From NCBI RefSeq assembly GCF_024362345.1, contig NZ_CP101505.1, positions 2,191,501 to 2,255,500 of the forward strand: a stretch of 64,000 nt of DNA, read 5' to 3'. Of this stretch, positions 17,305 through 26,437 are shown one piece after another. The notes under the pieces are model-generated. The model was not told the origin of the DNA, ran no database searches, and saw only the letters and a program-made list of their open reading frames with translations. Made by a program: the position numbers and the translations under genes. Origin of the DNA: Polaribacter dokdonensis. GTDB taxonomy: Bacteria; Bacteroidota; Bacteroidia; Flavobacteriales; Flavobacteriaceae. Numbering within the stretch: the first letter of the stretch is position 1; the number at the start of each line of letters is the position of its first letter.

Positions 17305-17312
17305 TACTTTTG
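17305..17312 (+). promoter_or_regulatory. -7 box for prs-rplY
   Basis: TACTTTTG matches TAnnTTTG and ends 35 bases before the prs ATG. Confidence 0.6.
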
Positions 17313-17347
17313 TACCCTTACAACAACACAACAAAAATCCTTATTTC

Positions 17348-18289
17348 ATGATTAACAATCAACTTGCTCCAAAACTTTTTGCTTGCAGGCAGAGTACTGT
17401 TCTAGCAGAAAAAATTGCCAAAGAATACAATACAGAATTAGGTAATGTACATACAACTTATTTTAGTGATGGTGAATTTCAACCAGCCTTTGAAGAGTCT
17501 GTTCGTGGAAGAAGAGTTTTTATTATAGGATCTACTTTTCCAAATGCAGATAATTTAATGGAAATGTTATTAATGTGTGATGCTGCAAAAAGAGCATCAG
17601 CAAGACACATTACTGCTGTTATGCCTTATTTTGGATGGGCGAGACAAGATAGAAAAGATAAGCCTAGAGTTGCAATTGGTGCAAAATTAGTTGCTAAGTT
17701 ATTAGAGTCTGCAGGTGCAACAAGAATTATGACTATGGATTTACATGCAGATCAAATTCAAGGTTTTTTCGAAAAACCAGTAGACCACTTATTTGCATCA
17801 ACTATTTTTATGCCATATATAGAAAGCTTAAAATTAGATAATTTAACCATAGCTTCACCAGATATGGGAGGCTCTAAAAGAGCATATGCTTATTCTAAAC
17901 ACTTATTATCAGATGTTGTTATCTGTTATAAGCAGAGAAAAAAAGCAAACGTAATTGGGCACATGGAGTTAATTGGTGATGTTGAAGGTAAAAACGTAAT
18001 TCTTGTAGATGATATGATAGATACAGGAGGTACACTTGCTCATGCAGCCAATTTAATGAAAGAAAGAGGAGCATTAAGTGTACGTGCAATTTGTACTCAC
18101 CCAATACTTTCTGGAGGTGCTTATGAGAAAATTGAGAATTCAGCATTAACAGAATTAATAGTTTCAGATACAATTCCACTAAAAAAGGAGACTTCAAAAA
18201 TAAAAGTTGTATCTTGCGCGCCCTTATTCGCTGATGTTATGCATAAAGTACAGGATAACACATCAATAAGTGGACAATTTTTAATGTAA
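17348..18289 (+). CDS. prs: Ribose-phosphate pyrophosphokinase (PRPP synthetase)
   Basis: This 313-residue enzyme makes PRPP from ribose 5-phosphate and ATP for nucleotide, His and Trp synthesis. Class I PRPP synthetase features are FSDGEFQPAFEESVRGRRVF, PYFGWARQDRK, the metal-binding DLHADQIQGFF, and the PRPP-binding loop VILVDDMIDTGGTLAHAA. The length is typical. It is followed after 18 bases by rplY, so the two are co-transcribed, as is common in Bacteroidota and other phyla (prs-rplY-pth order). Confidence 0.97.
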   Translation: MINNQLAPKLFACRQSTVLAEKIAKEYNTELGNVHTTYFSDGEFQPAFEESVRGRRVFIIGSTFPNADNLMEMLLMCDAAKRASARHITAVMPYFGWARQDRKDKPRVAIGAKLVAKLLESAGATRIMTMDLHADQIQGFFEKPVDHLFASTIFMPYIESLKLDNLTIASPDMGGSKRAYAYSKHLLSDVVICYKQRKKANVIGHMELIGDVEGKNVILVDDMIDTGGTLAHAANLMKERGALSVRAICTHPILSGGAYEKIENSALTELIVSDTIPLKKETSKIKVVSCAPLFADVMHKVQDNTSISGQFLM

Positions 18290-18307
18290 ATAATTAACAA
18301 AAAAGTA

Positions 18308-18931
18308 ATGAAATCAATTACAATTAAAGGATCAAAAAGAGAAAGCGTGGGCAAGGTAGCTACCAAAGCCTTACGTAATGCTGGTATGGTTCCTTGCGTT
18401 ATATACGGAGGAGAAACACCAATACACTTTTCAGCAGAAGAAAAAGCGTTTAAAAACTTGGTTTATACTCCAAATGTATACACTGCAAGTCTTAATGTTG
18501 ATGGAGAAAAAATTCCTGCAATTTTGCAAGATATTCAGTTTCATCCTGTTACCGATAAAATCTTACACGTAGATTTTTATCAATTATTCGATGATAAAGA
18601 AATTACGATGAACATTCCAGTTCAATTAATTGGTACTTCTCCAGGAGTTTTAAATGGTGGTTCATTACGTTTTACAAACCGTAAATTAAGAGTAAAAGCT
18701 TTACCAGCTAATCTACCAGATTTTATTGAAGCAGATATTTCTAAATTAAAAATCGGTCATAAATTAGTAATTACTTCATTATTTAATGATGATTATACTT
18801 TTATGCACCCAGATAACACTGTTGTTGTTCAAGTAAGAACTTCACGTAATGCAACAGCTAGTTCTGATGATGAAGAATTAGAGGATGCAGCACAAGTTGA
18901 AGCAACTGCAGAAGGAGAAACTACTGCATAG
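18308..18931 (+). CDS. rplY: 50S ribosomal protein L25/general stress protein Ctc
   Basis: This 207-residue 5S-rRNA-binding protein is of the long CTC type. The N-terminal L25 domain (about 1-90: [53 protein letters not shown]) is followed by a TL5/CTC C-terminal beta domain (about 95-185), then an acidic tail rich in Glu and Ala. It lies between prs and pth. A terminator after it separates it from pth. Confidence 0.96.
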   Translation: MKSITIKGSKRESVGKVATKALRNAGMVPCVIYGGETPIHFSAEEKAFKNLVYTPNVYTASLNVDGEKIPAILQDIQFHPVTDKILHVDFYQLFDDKEITMNIPVQLIGTSPGVLNGGSLRFTNRKLRVKALPANLPDFIEADISKLKIGHKLVITSLFNDDYTFMHPDNTVVVQVRTSRNATASSDDEELEDAAQVEATAEGETTA

Positions 18932-18953
18932 TTAGTTTTTAAGCTATAGATAT

Positions 18954-18985
18954 AAAAGCGTTACAATTTTGTAACGCTTTTTTTT
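18954..18985 (+). terminator. Terminator after rplY
   Basis: A perfect 11-bp stem AAAAGCGTTAC/GTAACGCTTTT (18954-18964 with 18971-18981) is followed by a T run. Confidence 0.9.
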
Positions 18986-19088
18986 GTTATACTTTAAAAG
19001 AGATTTGTTAGATTTCTTTTTATTTTTGAAATGATTTAAAAATTACAAAACCTTATATTCTGAAGAATTTAAAGTTAGCATACAGAAA

Positions 19089-19655
19089 ATGAAGAAAAAA
19101 TTGATTGTTGGTTTAGGAAATATAGGAGATAAGTACATCAATACACGTCATAACATTGGTTTTAAAATTTTAGATGAGCTAGCAGAAGAACATAATGCAA
19201 CTTTTGAAACAGAAAAGTTGGGTGATGTTGCTAGTTTTCGATTTAAAGGCAGAACTTTTATACTCTTAAAACCAAGTACATTTATGAATTTAAGTGGCAA
19301 GGCTTTAAAATACTGGATGGATAAAGAGAAAGTATCTATAGAAAATATCCTTGTGGTTACAGATGATATAAATATTGATTTTGGAACAATAAGGTTAAAA
19401 GCTAAAGGTAGTGATGGAGGACATAATGGATTAAAAGACATTCAAGAGAAGTTAGGCACAAATAAATACCCAAGATTTAGGTTTGGAGTTGGAGCCAACT
19501 ACTCTAAAGGACGTCAAGTGGATTATGTTTTAGGGGATTGGAATAAAGAAGAAACTAGTCTATTAATTGAAAGACTACCTTTATCAGCTAAAGTAATTAC
19601 CTCTTTTGGTACTGATGGCTTATCCAACACCATGAACAATTATAATGGTAAATAA
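19089..19655 (+). CDS. pth: Peptidyl-tRNA hydrolase
   Basis: This 188-residue enzyme releases tRNA from peptidyl-tRNA that has dropped off the ribosome. The family start KKLIVGLGNIGDKYINTRHNIGF includes the catalytic His22 region (TRHN). LLKPSTFMNLSGKAL and the lid VVTDDINIDFGTIRLKAKGS-type segment with GGHNGLKDI follow. It lies downstream of prs-rplY but after a terminator, so it may be transcribed separately or by read-through. It is convergent with a minus-strand lipoprotein, with a shared hairpin between. Confidence 0.96.
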   Translation: MKKKLIVGLGNIGDKYINTRHNIGFKILDELAEEHNATFETEKLGDVASFRFKGRTFILLKPSTFMNLSGKALKYWMDKEKVSIENILVVTDDINIDFGTIRLKAKGSDGGHNGLKDIQEKLGTNKYPRFRFGVGANYSKGRQVDYVLGDWNKEETSLLIERLPLSAKVITSFGTDGLSNTMNNYNGK

Positions 19656-19672
19656 CCTAATAAATTGTATAT

Positions 19673-19710
19673 AAAAAAAAGAGCTTGATATTTTCAAGCT
19701 CTTTTTTTTT
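19673..19710. terminator. Bidirectional terminator between pth and the lipoprotein gene
   Basis: The stem GAGCTTGA/TCAAGCTC (19681-19688 with 19694-19701) is flanked by an A run on the left and a T run on the right, so it can work on both strands. Confidence 0.9.
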
Positions 19711-19725
19711 ATAAATATTTTAAAT

Positions 19726-20259
19726 TTATTCTCTTACAAAATCAATGGTGACAGAACTTGTTATGGTATTAGAACCTGAAGCTTCTGACCCTTCTTGATT
19801 GATACTAAATATTGTACTATTAAAATTATTTACGTTAAATGTATCTGCTAAAAAATCGCCATTAATAGGTGTAAATGTTATAGTGTTATTTATACCATTT
19901 AACTGATATGTTCCATTTGTATCTGTAGTTAAAATAGAAGTAGTTTCTGTAGTAGAACCACCATTTGGAGTCGTGTTTTTAACTTCTCTATATAAACCAG
20001 AAATAGAATACGTGCCATTAGTGTTTATAAGTAAATCTACTTGAAATGTATCACCAACAATGTTAGAAGTTGCTAAATCTACTACTGCTCCTGAACTAGA
20101 AGTTGCAGTTTCTTGCTCTTCACCAGTTAAACTACCTATTGAATATGAGCCAGCTAAATTAGCATTAGTAAGTAAAAGTGGAGTATCGTTATTATCATCT
20201 CCACAACTAACAAAAATTGTTGATAGACATAAAAACAAAATGAATTTAATATTTTTCAT
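19726..20259 (-). CDS. Secreted lipoprotein with probable lipocalin-like beta fold
   Basis: This 177-residue lipoprotein is read from the ATG at 20259 (MKNIKFILFLCLS); an upstream in-frame ATG adds ten residues that spoil the signal peptide. The lipobox is IFVSC, followed by GDDNNDT; acidic residues right after the lipid Cys resemble surface-export signals of Bacteroidota lipoproteins. The mature part is rich in Thr, Ser, Asn and Gly (GSYSIGSLTGEE, NGTYQLNGINNTITFTP), consistent with a small beta-sheet or lipocalin-like protein. The function is unknown. It is convergent with pth and downstream of queD. Confidence 0.8.
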   Translation of the reverse strand: MKNIKFILFLCLSTIFVSCGDDNNDTPLLLTNANLAGSYSIGSLTGEEQETATSSSGAVVDLATSNIVGDTFQVDLLINTNGTYSISGLYREVKNTTPNGGSTTETTSILTTDTNGTYQLNGINNTITFTPINGDFLADTFNVNNFNSTIFSINQEGSEASGSNTITSSVTIDFVRE

Positions 20260-20333
20260 GGATATAATTTTTATCAAATATAACTTCAAAATGTGTAGAA
20301 AAGTATATTTGAATGTTAGTTTTATGCTAATTT

Positions 20334-20783
20334 CTAGTTTTCACTAGCAAACCATTCTGCAAAGCTAGATGCAGTTTCTTGTAGCTTAATAGAGTGCAAT
20401 TTGATGTTTTCTGGTAACCTCTTTTTAATTTTTTCTGCAAAATCAATAACCATCATTTCACTAGTTGGTTGATAATCTACCAAAATTACATGATGATCTC
20501 TATCCATAAGCTCTTTGGCTAATTCTACATGAGGTGTATTTTTATTAAACACAGTTGCATGATCGAAAATATCTACAATTTCTTCATTAACAATTTTCTT
20601 TAAATCTCCAAAATCGATAACCATACCAAATTTTACATGGGTATTATCTGTTATTGGTTTTCCAGAAACAGTAACAGAAAGCTTATAAGAGTGTCCATGA
20701 ACATTTTTACATTTACCATCATAACCATATAATGCATGGCCAGTTTCAAATTTAAATTGTTTGGTAATTCTAATAGTACTCAT
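20334..20783 (-). CDS. queD: 6-carboxytetrahydropterin synthase (QueD/PTPS family)
   Basis: This 149-residue protein, read from the ATG at 20783 (MSTIRITKQFKF), has the zinc ligands of the PTPS fold: His16 (ETGHALYG), His29 and His31 (NVHGHSYKL), with the catalytic Cys25 (DGKCKN). Additional active-site residues are in DFGDLKKIV, DHATVF and the C-terminal KLQETASSFAEW. QueD makes 6-carboxy-tetrahydropterin, the second step of queuosine synthesis. The other que genes are not here. A -7 box lies 24 bases upstream of the chosen start, which supports it over the more upstream Met. Confidence 0.92.
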   Translation of the reverse strand: MSTIRITKQFKFETGHALYGYDGKCKNVHGHSYKLSVTVSGKPITDNTHVKFGMVIDFGDLKKIVNEEIVDIFDHATVFNKNTPHVELAKELMDRDHHVILVDYQPTSEMMVIDFAEKIKKRLPENIKLHSIKLQETASSFAEWFASEN

Positions 20784-20807
20784 GAATTCTAGTTTCTTAA
20801 TTTGAGG

Positions 20808-20815
20808 CAAAAGTA
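20808..20815 (-). promoter_or_regulatory. -7 box for queD
   Basis: TACTTTTG on the minus strand overlaps the codons of the longer reading frame, supporting the ATG at 20783 as the start. Confidence 0.55.
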
Positions 20816-20858
20816 AGCAATAACCAAGATTATAGCTAGAACTGTAAAAATTATTTAA

Positions 20859-22355
20859 TTAATCTTGAAGAAATTTTTCTAGAACATCAGCAATTTTTCT
20901 GTTGTCTGATAATTGTGGAATTTTATTCTGACCACCAAACTTACCTATTGATTTCATATACTCATGAAAACCTCCTTTTTTTACCTTTTGAATAACCAAA
21001 GGTTTTAATATTTTACCCTCTATTAAATCTAAATAATAAATATTCTGTTTTTGCATAGAAGCATCAATTTTAGAAGTAAACTCTTCTAAATTGTCGGGTT
21101 CGTTTTCAAATTCTATAAACCACTCATGATAAGGTAAACCTTCTTTCGGATTTACTTGAGGAGCCACAGTAAACTCGCTAATATTAATGTCTGTACCAGC
21201 TATAGCATCATTCAAAGCTTGTTCTACTTCTTTACCAATAACATGCTCCCCAAAAGCAGAAATAAAATGTTTAATTCTACCTGTAACTTTAATTCTATAA
21301 GGTGCTAAACTTGTAAATTCTACTGTATCTCCAATATTGTAACCCCACAAACCTGCAGTGGTATTTAAAATAATTACATAATTTACACCAAGTTGTACAT
21401 CCTTTAGAGAAATTCTTGTTGGGTCGTCATCAAAAAATTCTGTTGATGGTATAAACTCATAAAAAATACCTGAATCTAATTGCAGCAACATACCTTTTTC
21501 AGTTTGCGAATCTTGATATGCTATAAAGCCTTCTGATGCAGGATATAGTTCTATATAATCTATTTTTTTACCTATAATACTTTCGAACTTATTTTTATAA
21601 GGCTCAAAATTTACACCTCCATAAATGAAGAAATTAAAGTTTGGAAAAATTTCTGAGATTGATTTTCCTGTTTTCTCAATAAGTTTTTCAAAATACATTT
21701 GCACCCAAGAAGGTATACCACTAATTACAGACATATCTTCATTAACTGTTTCATCTACAATTGCGTTTACTTTGGTATCCCAGTCTTCTATGCAATTCGT
21801 TTCCCAACTTGGAAGTCTGTTTTTAAGTAAATATTGAGGTACATAATGAGCTACAATGCCACTTAACCTGCCTAATTTAATTCCGTTTTTCTCTTGTAAA
21901 ACTGGGCTTCCTTGTAAAAATATCATCTTACCATTTACAAAGCTTGCATCGTTTTTTTCTGCGATGTAAAATAACAATGCATTTCTTGCAGCTTTAATAT
22001 GAGTTGGCATAGAATCTTTGGTAATTGGTATGTATTTAGCACCAGAAGTTGTACCCGAAGTTTTTGCGAAATAAAGAGGTTTACCTGTCCAAAGTATATT
22101 AGATTCACCAGCTACAATTCTATCTACATAAGGTCTTAAACCTTCGTAATCTGTAACTTTAACACGTTTTTTAAAATCATCATAAGAATTAATATTCTTA
22201 AAATCATGATCTTTACCAAAGGCTGTTTTTTGCCCTTTAGAAATTAAATTATTAAAAACTTTTTGTTGCGTTTTATGAGGGTTTTTAGCCCACTTTAAAA
22301 CTTGCTTTGTAGCAATTTTTGCAAACGGAATTGCGAAAAATGATTTTATACTCAT
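20859..22355 (-). CDS. GH3-family acyl-adenylate-forming protein
   Basis: This 498-residue protein belongs to the GH3 auxin-responsive family of acyl-acid-amido synthetases. Recognisable motifs are YFAKTSGTTSGAKYIPIT (ATP/AMP-binding loop), IYGGVNFEPY, YPASEGFIAYQDS and the hinge region GYNIGDTVEFTSLAPYRIKVTGR. Plant GH3 enzymes conjugate amino acids to hormones. Bacteroidota homologues are common, but I know of no established substrate. Its ATG overlaps the stop of the upstream M23 gene by one base (TAATG), so the two are translationally coupled; the pairing with a cell-wall peptidase is worth noting. Confidence 0.88.
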   Translation of the reverse strand: MSIKSFFAIPFAKIATKQVLKWAKNPHKTQQKVFNNLISKGQKTAFGKDHDFKNINSYDDFKKRVKVTDYEGLRPYVDRIVAGESNILWTGKPLYFAKTSGTTSGAKYIPITKDSMPTHIKAARNALLFYIAEKNDASFVNGKMIFLQGSPVLQEKNGIKLGRLSGIVAHYVPQYLLKNRLPSWETNCIEDWDTKVNAIVDETVNEDMSVISGIPSWVQMYFEKLIEKTGKSISEIFPNFNFFIYGGVNFEPYKNKFESIIGKKIDYIELYPASEGFIAYQDSQTEKGMLLQLDSGIFYEFIPSTEFFDDDPTRISLKDVQLGVNYVIILNTTAGLWGYNIGDTVEFTSLAPYRIKVTGRIKHFISAFGEHVIGKEVEQALNDAIAGTDINISEFTVAPQVNPKEGLPYHEWFIEFENEPDNLEEFTSKIDASMQKQNIYYLDLIEGKILKPLVIQKVKKGGFHEYMKSIGKFGGQNKIPQLSDNRKIADVLEKFLQD

Positions 22356-23221
22356 TATTTAAAGTCGATCAAATTGGTTGGGTTTACTGCATAACCATCA
22401 CTCCAAAGTTCAAAATGTAAATGGGGTCCAGTTGTAAGTTCTCCTGTAGAACCAACACTTGCAATTACTTCTCCAGATTTTACAAAATCACCTTGTTGTT
22501 TTAGCAAGTTTCCATTGTGTTTGTATACAGAAACATAGTTGTAAGCATGTTTAAGAATTATTACGTAACCTGTTTCTGTGGTCCAGCCAGAAAAAATTAC
22601 TGTACCATCTGCAGTGGCTTTTACAGGTGCATTTTTGCTTGCAGTAATATCTACAGCTAAATGTTTTGTTTTTGCATCAAAAGCTTGAGAAATTGTACCT
22701 TTAACAGGAGCAAAAAAGACAATTTTTACATTAGAAGAAGTACTATTTTGTATTGGAAAACGATCTCTACTTTCTATTTTTTCTCTAAATAAAGAATCTT
22801 CTTTACTTGCGTTTAATAGACTGTCTTTTATGAAAATTTTACCAGATTCAATTTTTGTAGTATCTAAATTATCTGCCTTAATTTCGCCAGTTAAAATAGG
22901 TTGTAGCGCTTTTGTATAATCATTTAAAACATCTAATTTACGTTTTAAAGAATCTGTTTGAAAAGCCAATTTTGTAGCCTTAATTTTTAAGTCTGTAGAT
23001 GAATACCCAGGTATAAACTCTTTGATAGGTGTAAATGTGATAATAAATGTGGTTACCAAAATTAATAAGAAAGATAGAACACCACCTAAAACAAATACAT
23101 TTAAACGAGATAGTTTTAAAGAAAAACGCTCTTCAAACGTGTCTTCATTTAAAACAACCAATCTATATTTATCAGTTAGTTTTTGCTTTAATTTTCCTTT
23201 GTTCTTTGGTTTTTGACTCAC
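22355..23221 (-). CDS. Membrane-anchored M23 (LytM-type) peptidase
   Basis: This 288-residue protein has a cytoplasmic N-tail rich in Lys, one membrane helix at about 32-55, a helical spacer and a C-terminal M23 domain (about 175-285). Zinc ligands are intact: HLAVD and the HxH in GPHLHFELW, with KHAYNYVSVYKH containing the third catalytic His. It should cleave peptide cross-links in peptidoglycan, or act as a LytM-type activator. It is the fourth gene of a minus-strand row, yicC-gmk-nadD-M23-GH3, and overlaps the GH3 start by one base. Confidence 0.93.
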   Translation of the reverse strand: MSQKPKNKGKLKQKLTDKYRLVVLNEDTFEERFSLKLSRLNVFVLGGVLSFLLILVTTFIITFTPIKEFIPGYSSTDLKIKATKLAFQTDSLKRKLDVLNDYTKALQPILTGEIKADNLDTTKIESGKIFIKDSLLNASKEDSLFREKIESRDRFPIQNSTSSNVKIVFFAPVKGTISQAFDAKTKHLAVDITASKNAPVKATADGTVIFSGWTTETGYVIILKHAYNYVSVYKHNGNLLKQQGDFVKSGEVIASVGSTGELTTGPHLHFELWSDGYAVNPTNLIDFK

Positions 23222-23267
23222 TATTTTTTTGTGCTTTTACCTTTAGATTAACGTAAAAATAACGAAA

Positions 23268-23852
23268 CTATTTTTTATAAAAATTCATTTCATCTATATA
23301 TTGCCAAACTTCTTTGGTTAATAGTGGTTTAATATTTTTTTTATATTTAATTCCGTTTCTAATCATAGTAGAAGATAACTCAATGATTGGTGCATCTACT
23401 TTATGAATTTTTGGATGATTTTTAAATTGATGTTCTACAACTCCTTCAGAAATTCTTGGGTACACATAAATATGATGATGTTCTAAGATGGTTTCGTAAT
23501 TTTTCCATTTGTGAAAACTTTTAAGATTGTCTTCACCCATTATCAAACAAAAATCTTTGTCTTGGTAAGTATCAGAAATATGAGCTAAGGTATAAACAGT
23601 GTAATTGGGTTGAGGGAGTTTAAACTCAATATCTGAAGGTTTTAATTTCTCGTAATTTTCTGTAGCTCTATATACTAATTCAAATCGATGATGATTTTCT
23701 AGTAAAGAACTTTTTTTCTTAAAAGGATTATGAGGAGTAACCACCATCCAAATTTCATCTAAATCAGAATTTTCAACCATATGATTTGCAATGATTAGAT
23801 GCCCTACATGAATAGGATTAAACGTACCAAAGTATAAACCAACTTTACTCAT
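23268..23852 (-). CDS. nadD: Nicotinate-nucleotide adenylyltransferase
   Basis: This 194-residue nucleotidyltransferase of NAD synthesis adenylates nicotinate mononucleotide. It has the N-terminal GLYFGTFNPIHVGHL (the HxGH motif of the family), VTPHNPFKKK, LIMGEDNLKSFHKWK and the C-terminal ELSSTMIRNGI, which corresponds to the ISSTxIR motif. The length is typical. It lies between gmk and the M23 gene on the minus strand, with gaps of about 46-49 bases and no hairpins, consistent with one operon. Confidence 0.96.
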   Translation of the reverse strand: MSKVGLYFGTFNPIHVGHLIIANHMVENSDLDEIWMVVTPHNPFKKKSSLLENHHRFELVYRATENYEKLKPSDIEFKLPQPNYTVYTLAHISDTYQDKDFCLIMGEDNLKSFHKWKNYETILEHHHIYVYPRISEGVVEHQFKNHPKIHKVDAPIIELSSTMIRNGIKYKKNIKPLLTKEVWQYIDEMNFYKK

Positions 23853-23901
23853 AGTTATAAAATTACAGAAAAATTAGAATCGTAATAAGGTATTTTACGA
23901 T

Positions 23902-24489
23902 TTACTTTTTATCTAAATTTAAAAAATCACCTACTAAATCTTCTGCTTCTTTTAAAGCCACTTCTAGGTCGTAATTTTTTATGATTCTATCAAATTGAGG
24001 AGCAGTAGCTAACTCTACAGAAGCTTTTGCAATTCTCATATTAATTTTTTCTTCGCTCTCAGTTTTACGTTTTTTTAAACGAATCTTTAACTCATCTACA
24101 CTTGGTGGTTTTACAAAAACAGATAAAGTCCTTTCTGGATATTTCTTTTTAATACGTAAACCTCCAGCAACATCAATATCAAAAATAACGTGTTTTTTCT
24201 GAGCCCAAATACGTTCTACTTCGCTTTTTAAAGTGCCGTAAAAATTATCTCTATATACTTCTTCCCACTCTAAAAAATCATCAGCTTTAATATGTTCTTT
24301 AAAATCTTCTAAAGAAATAAAGTAATAATCTGCTCCATTTTTTTCAAAACCTCTAGGAGCTCTAGAAGTTGCAGAAATAGAAAACTCTAAATTAAACTTT
24401 TCTTGTGCTAATAAATGACGAACAATAGTGGTTTTACCAGAACCAGAAGGTGCTGAAAACACAAATAGTTTACCCTTAAAATCTGACAT
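23902..24489 (-). CDS. gmk: Guanylate kinase
   Basis: This 195-residue enzyme phosphorylates GMP to GDP. It shows the P-loop FSAPSGSGKTT at the N-terminus, the GMP-binding SATSRAPRGFEKNGADYYF, the EWEEVYRDNFYGT segment and HVIFDIDVAGGLRIKKKY. The gene order yicC-gmk is conserved in many bacteria and is present here, with nadD following. No unusual features were seen. Confidence 0.97.
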   Translation of the reverse strand: MSDFKGKLFVFSAPSGSGKTTIVRHLLAQEKFNLEFSISATSRAPRGFEKNGADYYFISLEDFKEHIKADDFLEWEEVYRDNFYGTLKSEVERIWAQKKHVIFDIDVAGGLRIKKKYPERTLSVFVKPPSVDELKIRLKKRKTESEEKINMRIAKASVELATAPQFDRIIKNYDLEVALKEAEDLVGDFLNLDKK

Positions 24490-24549
24490 AATATTTTGTT
24501 TTACTTCATTATTCTTACAAATAGATCACCAATCTAAAAGATAAAAATC

Positions 24550-25416
24550 TTACAGCACATTTAAAATTTGCTCTTTTATTTGTTCTAGTTCGTTTTTCAT
24601 TTGAATAACAGCTTTTTGCATAGGTGCAAAATTGGCTTTAGAACCTGTAGTGTTTATTTCTCTACCCATTTCTTGAACAATAAAACCAAGTTTTTTACCA
24701 TTAGAATCTGGTGTGTCTAAGGTTTCTAAAAAGTAATTTAAGTGATTTTCTAAACGAACCTTTTCTTCATTAATATCTAATTTTTCTAAATAATAAATAA
24801 GTTCTTGCTCAAAACGATTTTCATCTGCATCTACTTGTAAATCATTAATTGCTTTTTGCAAACGTGTTTTTACGTTTTCAATTCTATCTGCATCTAATGC
24901 TTTAACTTCGTCTAAATACATTTTAATATTCGCAATTCTTTCTTTAAAATCTATTTCTAAAGAGGCAGCTTCATCAATTCTGTATTGTGTAATTTTTTCT
25001 ATGGCTTCATCTATATTTTGGTTGATGTTAGCCCACTCATTTTCATCTAACTCTTCACGTTCCGTTTTTAAGGCATCTGGCATAGAAATTGCCATTTTTA
25101 AAAGCTCAACATCAGAAGCTCTGCCAGTTTCTACAACGTTTTTAAGTTGATTTATATAATCTTTAACAACACCTTTATTTACGGTAGTTGAAGTTTCATC
25201 TGCAGTCATTTCTACAAAAATTGAAAAATCAACCTTACCTCTTACTAGAGCTCTAGCTAGTTTTTTACGAACAGCTAATTCCTTTTCTTTATAATAAGAA
25301 GGTATTCTAACGTTTAAATCTAAGTTTTTACTATTTAAAGATTTAATTTCAATAGTAACTTTTTTTGTTGGCAATTGTAGTACAGATTTTCCAAAACCTG
25401 TCATAGATTGAATCAT
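24550..25416 (-). CDS. YicC-family endoribonuclease
   Basis: This 288-residue protein starts with the family signature MIQSMTGFG and ends with the conserved region FIVQEMGREINTTGSKA followed by EQIKEQILNVL. YicC proteins are divalent-metal endoribonucleases implicated in sRNA turnover in E. coli. The middle is long helical, charged sequence, as is usual. It is the first gene of the minus-strand operon with gmk and nadD; a -7 box is 24 bases upstream of the ATG. Confidence 0.93.
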   Translation of the reverse strand: MIQSMTGFGKSVLQLPTKKVTIEIKSLNSKNLDLNVRIPSYYKEKELAVRKKLARALVRGKVDFSIFVEMTADETSTTVNKGVVKDYINQLKNVVETGRASDVELLKMAISMPDALKTEREELDENEWANINQNIDEAIEKITQYRIDEAASLEIDFKERIANIKMYLDEVKALDADRIENVKTRLQKAINDLQVDADENRFEQELIYYLEKLDINEEKVRLENHLNYFLETLDTPDSNGKKLGFIVQEMGREINTTGSKANFAPMQKAVIQMKNELEQIKEQILNVL

Positions 25417-25440
25417 ACAATCAATTTTTTAAATGAGGTG

Positions 25441-25448
25441 CAAAGATA
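25441..25448 (-). promoter_or_regulatory. -7 box for the yicC-gmk-nadD operon
   Basis: TATCTTTG on the minus strand is an exact TAnnTTTG match, 24 bases before the yicC ATG. Confidence 0.6.
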
Positions 25449-25453
25449 AGTTT

Positions 25454-26350
25454 TTATTTTCGTGATTTCTGGGTTTGCTTCGTAACTAAGTAAACACCTA
25501 AAAATATAATTAGGGTTGCAGATATTTTAATAAGATTAAGAGAATCACTACCAACCAATAAGGCATAAGTAGATGCTATAACTGGTTGTAGATAAATAAA
25601 AACACTTACAGTTGTTGGTTTTAGTTTAGATAAACCATATAGATTGAACAAATAGGTAATACATGTTGTAAAAAGTATTACAAAACCTATTTTTAAATAA
25701 ATAGAAGTAGGCATGCTTATCCAATTAATATCACCCATTTCTGATAAACCAAAGGGGATGATAAAAATTAACCCAAATAGGTAAAGCCATTTTATAAAAA
25801 CTAAAGGATTGTATTTCGAAATTAAATTTTTAACCAATACTAAATACAAACCATAAGAGGTAGCATTTACAAATACTAAAAAGTTACCTAAGGCAACATT
25901 ACTAGCATTTTCATTGGTGGTATTTCCATACACAATTAATAGTATTGCTCCAATTAAACCAATTCCAATTCCTATAATTTGTCTTTGAATAATCTTGTTT
26001 TTAAGTATTAAAAAAGAAAACAGCAACACCATTATTGGCGAAGTTACCATCATTACAGAAGCACTAATTGGCGTAGTTAAACTTAGCCCTTTAAAGAAAG
26101 ATAACATGTTTAGAGCAATTCCGAAAAATGAGGCTAATGCAATTTTCTTATAATCTTGCTTTTCTATTTTTTGAGACTTTATACATAAACTCAAAATCCA
26201 AAATATTACAGTAGCTCCAGAAACCCTAAGTAAAATAAATGCATATGGCTTTACATATGTAGGCATTACATCTTTTGCAATGGTGTAATTTACTCCGTAA
26301 ATAATAGTGGCTATAGAAACCGCAATTAAGGCTAAAGTTCTTGTTTTCAT
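25454..26350 (-). CDS. DMT-superfamily (EamA) transporter
   Basis: This 298-residue protein has ten predicted membrane helices in two EamA repeats. It starts TRTLALIAVSIATIIYGVNY, and the first repeat ends SVMMVTSPIMVLLFSFLILK; the second ends TTVSVFIYLQPVIASTYALL. The basic C-terminus (TKQTQKSRK) is cytoplasmic. The substrate is unknown. It is distinct in sequence from the other EamA protein at about 16.3 kb. It lies directly upstream of yicC, but the yicC promoter separates them; it is divergent from upp. Confidence 0.85.
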   Translation of the reverse strand: MKTRTLALIAVSIATIIYGVNYTIAKDVMPTYVKPYAFILLRVSGATVIFWILSLCIKSQKIEKQDYKKIALASFFGIALNMLSFFKGLSLTTPISASVMMVTSPIMVLLFSFLILKNKIIQRQIIGIGIGLIGAILLIVYGNTTNENASNVALGNFLVFVNATSYGLYLVLVKNLISKYNPLVFIKWLYLFGLIFIIPFGLSEMGDINWISMPTSIYLKIGFVILFTTCITYLFNLYGLSKLKPTTVSVFIYLQPVIASTYALLVGSDSLNLIKISATLIIFLGVYLVTKQTQKSRK

Positions 26351-26437
26351 CGTTGAAATTAGAAATGCAAAGTTGATGATTATTTTTAATTTATATCAAA
26401 CAAATTAAGTACTTTAGAAAGCATAATAAATAGCATT

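Noticed and set aside
17919..18197. Open frame of 92 codons antisense to prs
   Set aside because: It lies wholly inside the conserved PRPP synthetase gene, is low-complexity in Leu/His and has no promoter; a shadow of biased codon use.
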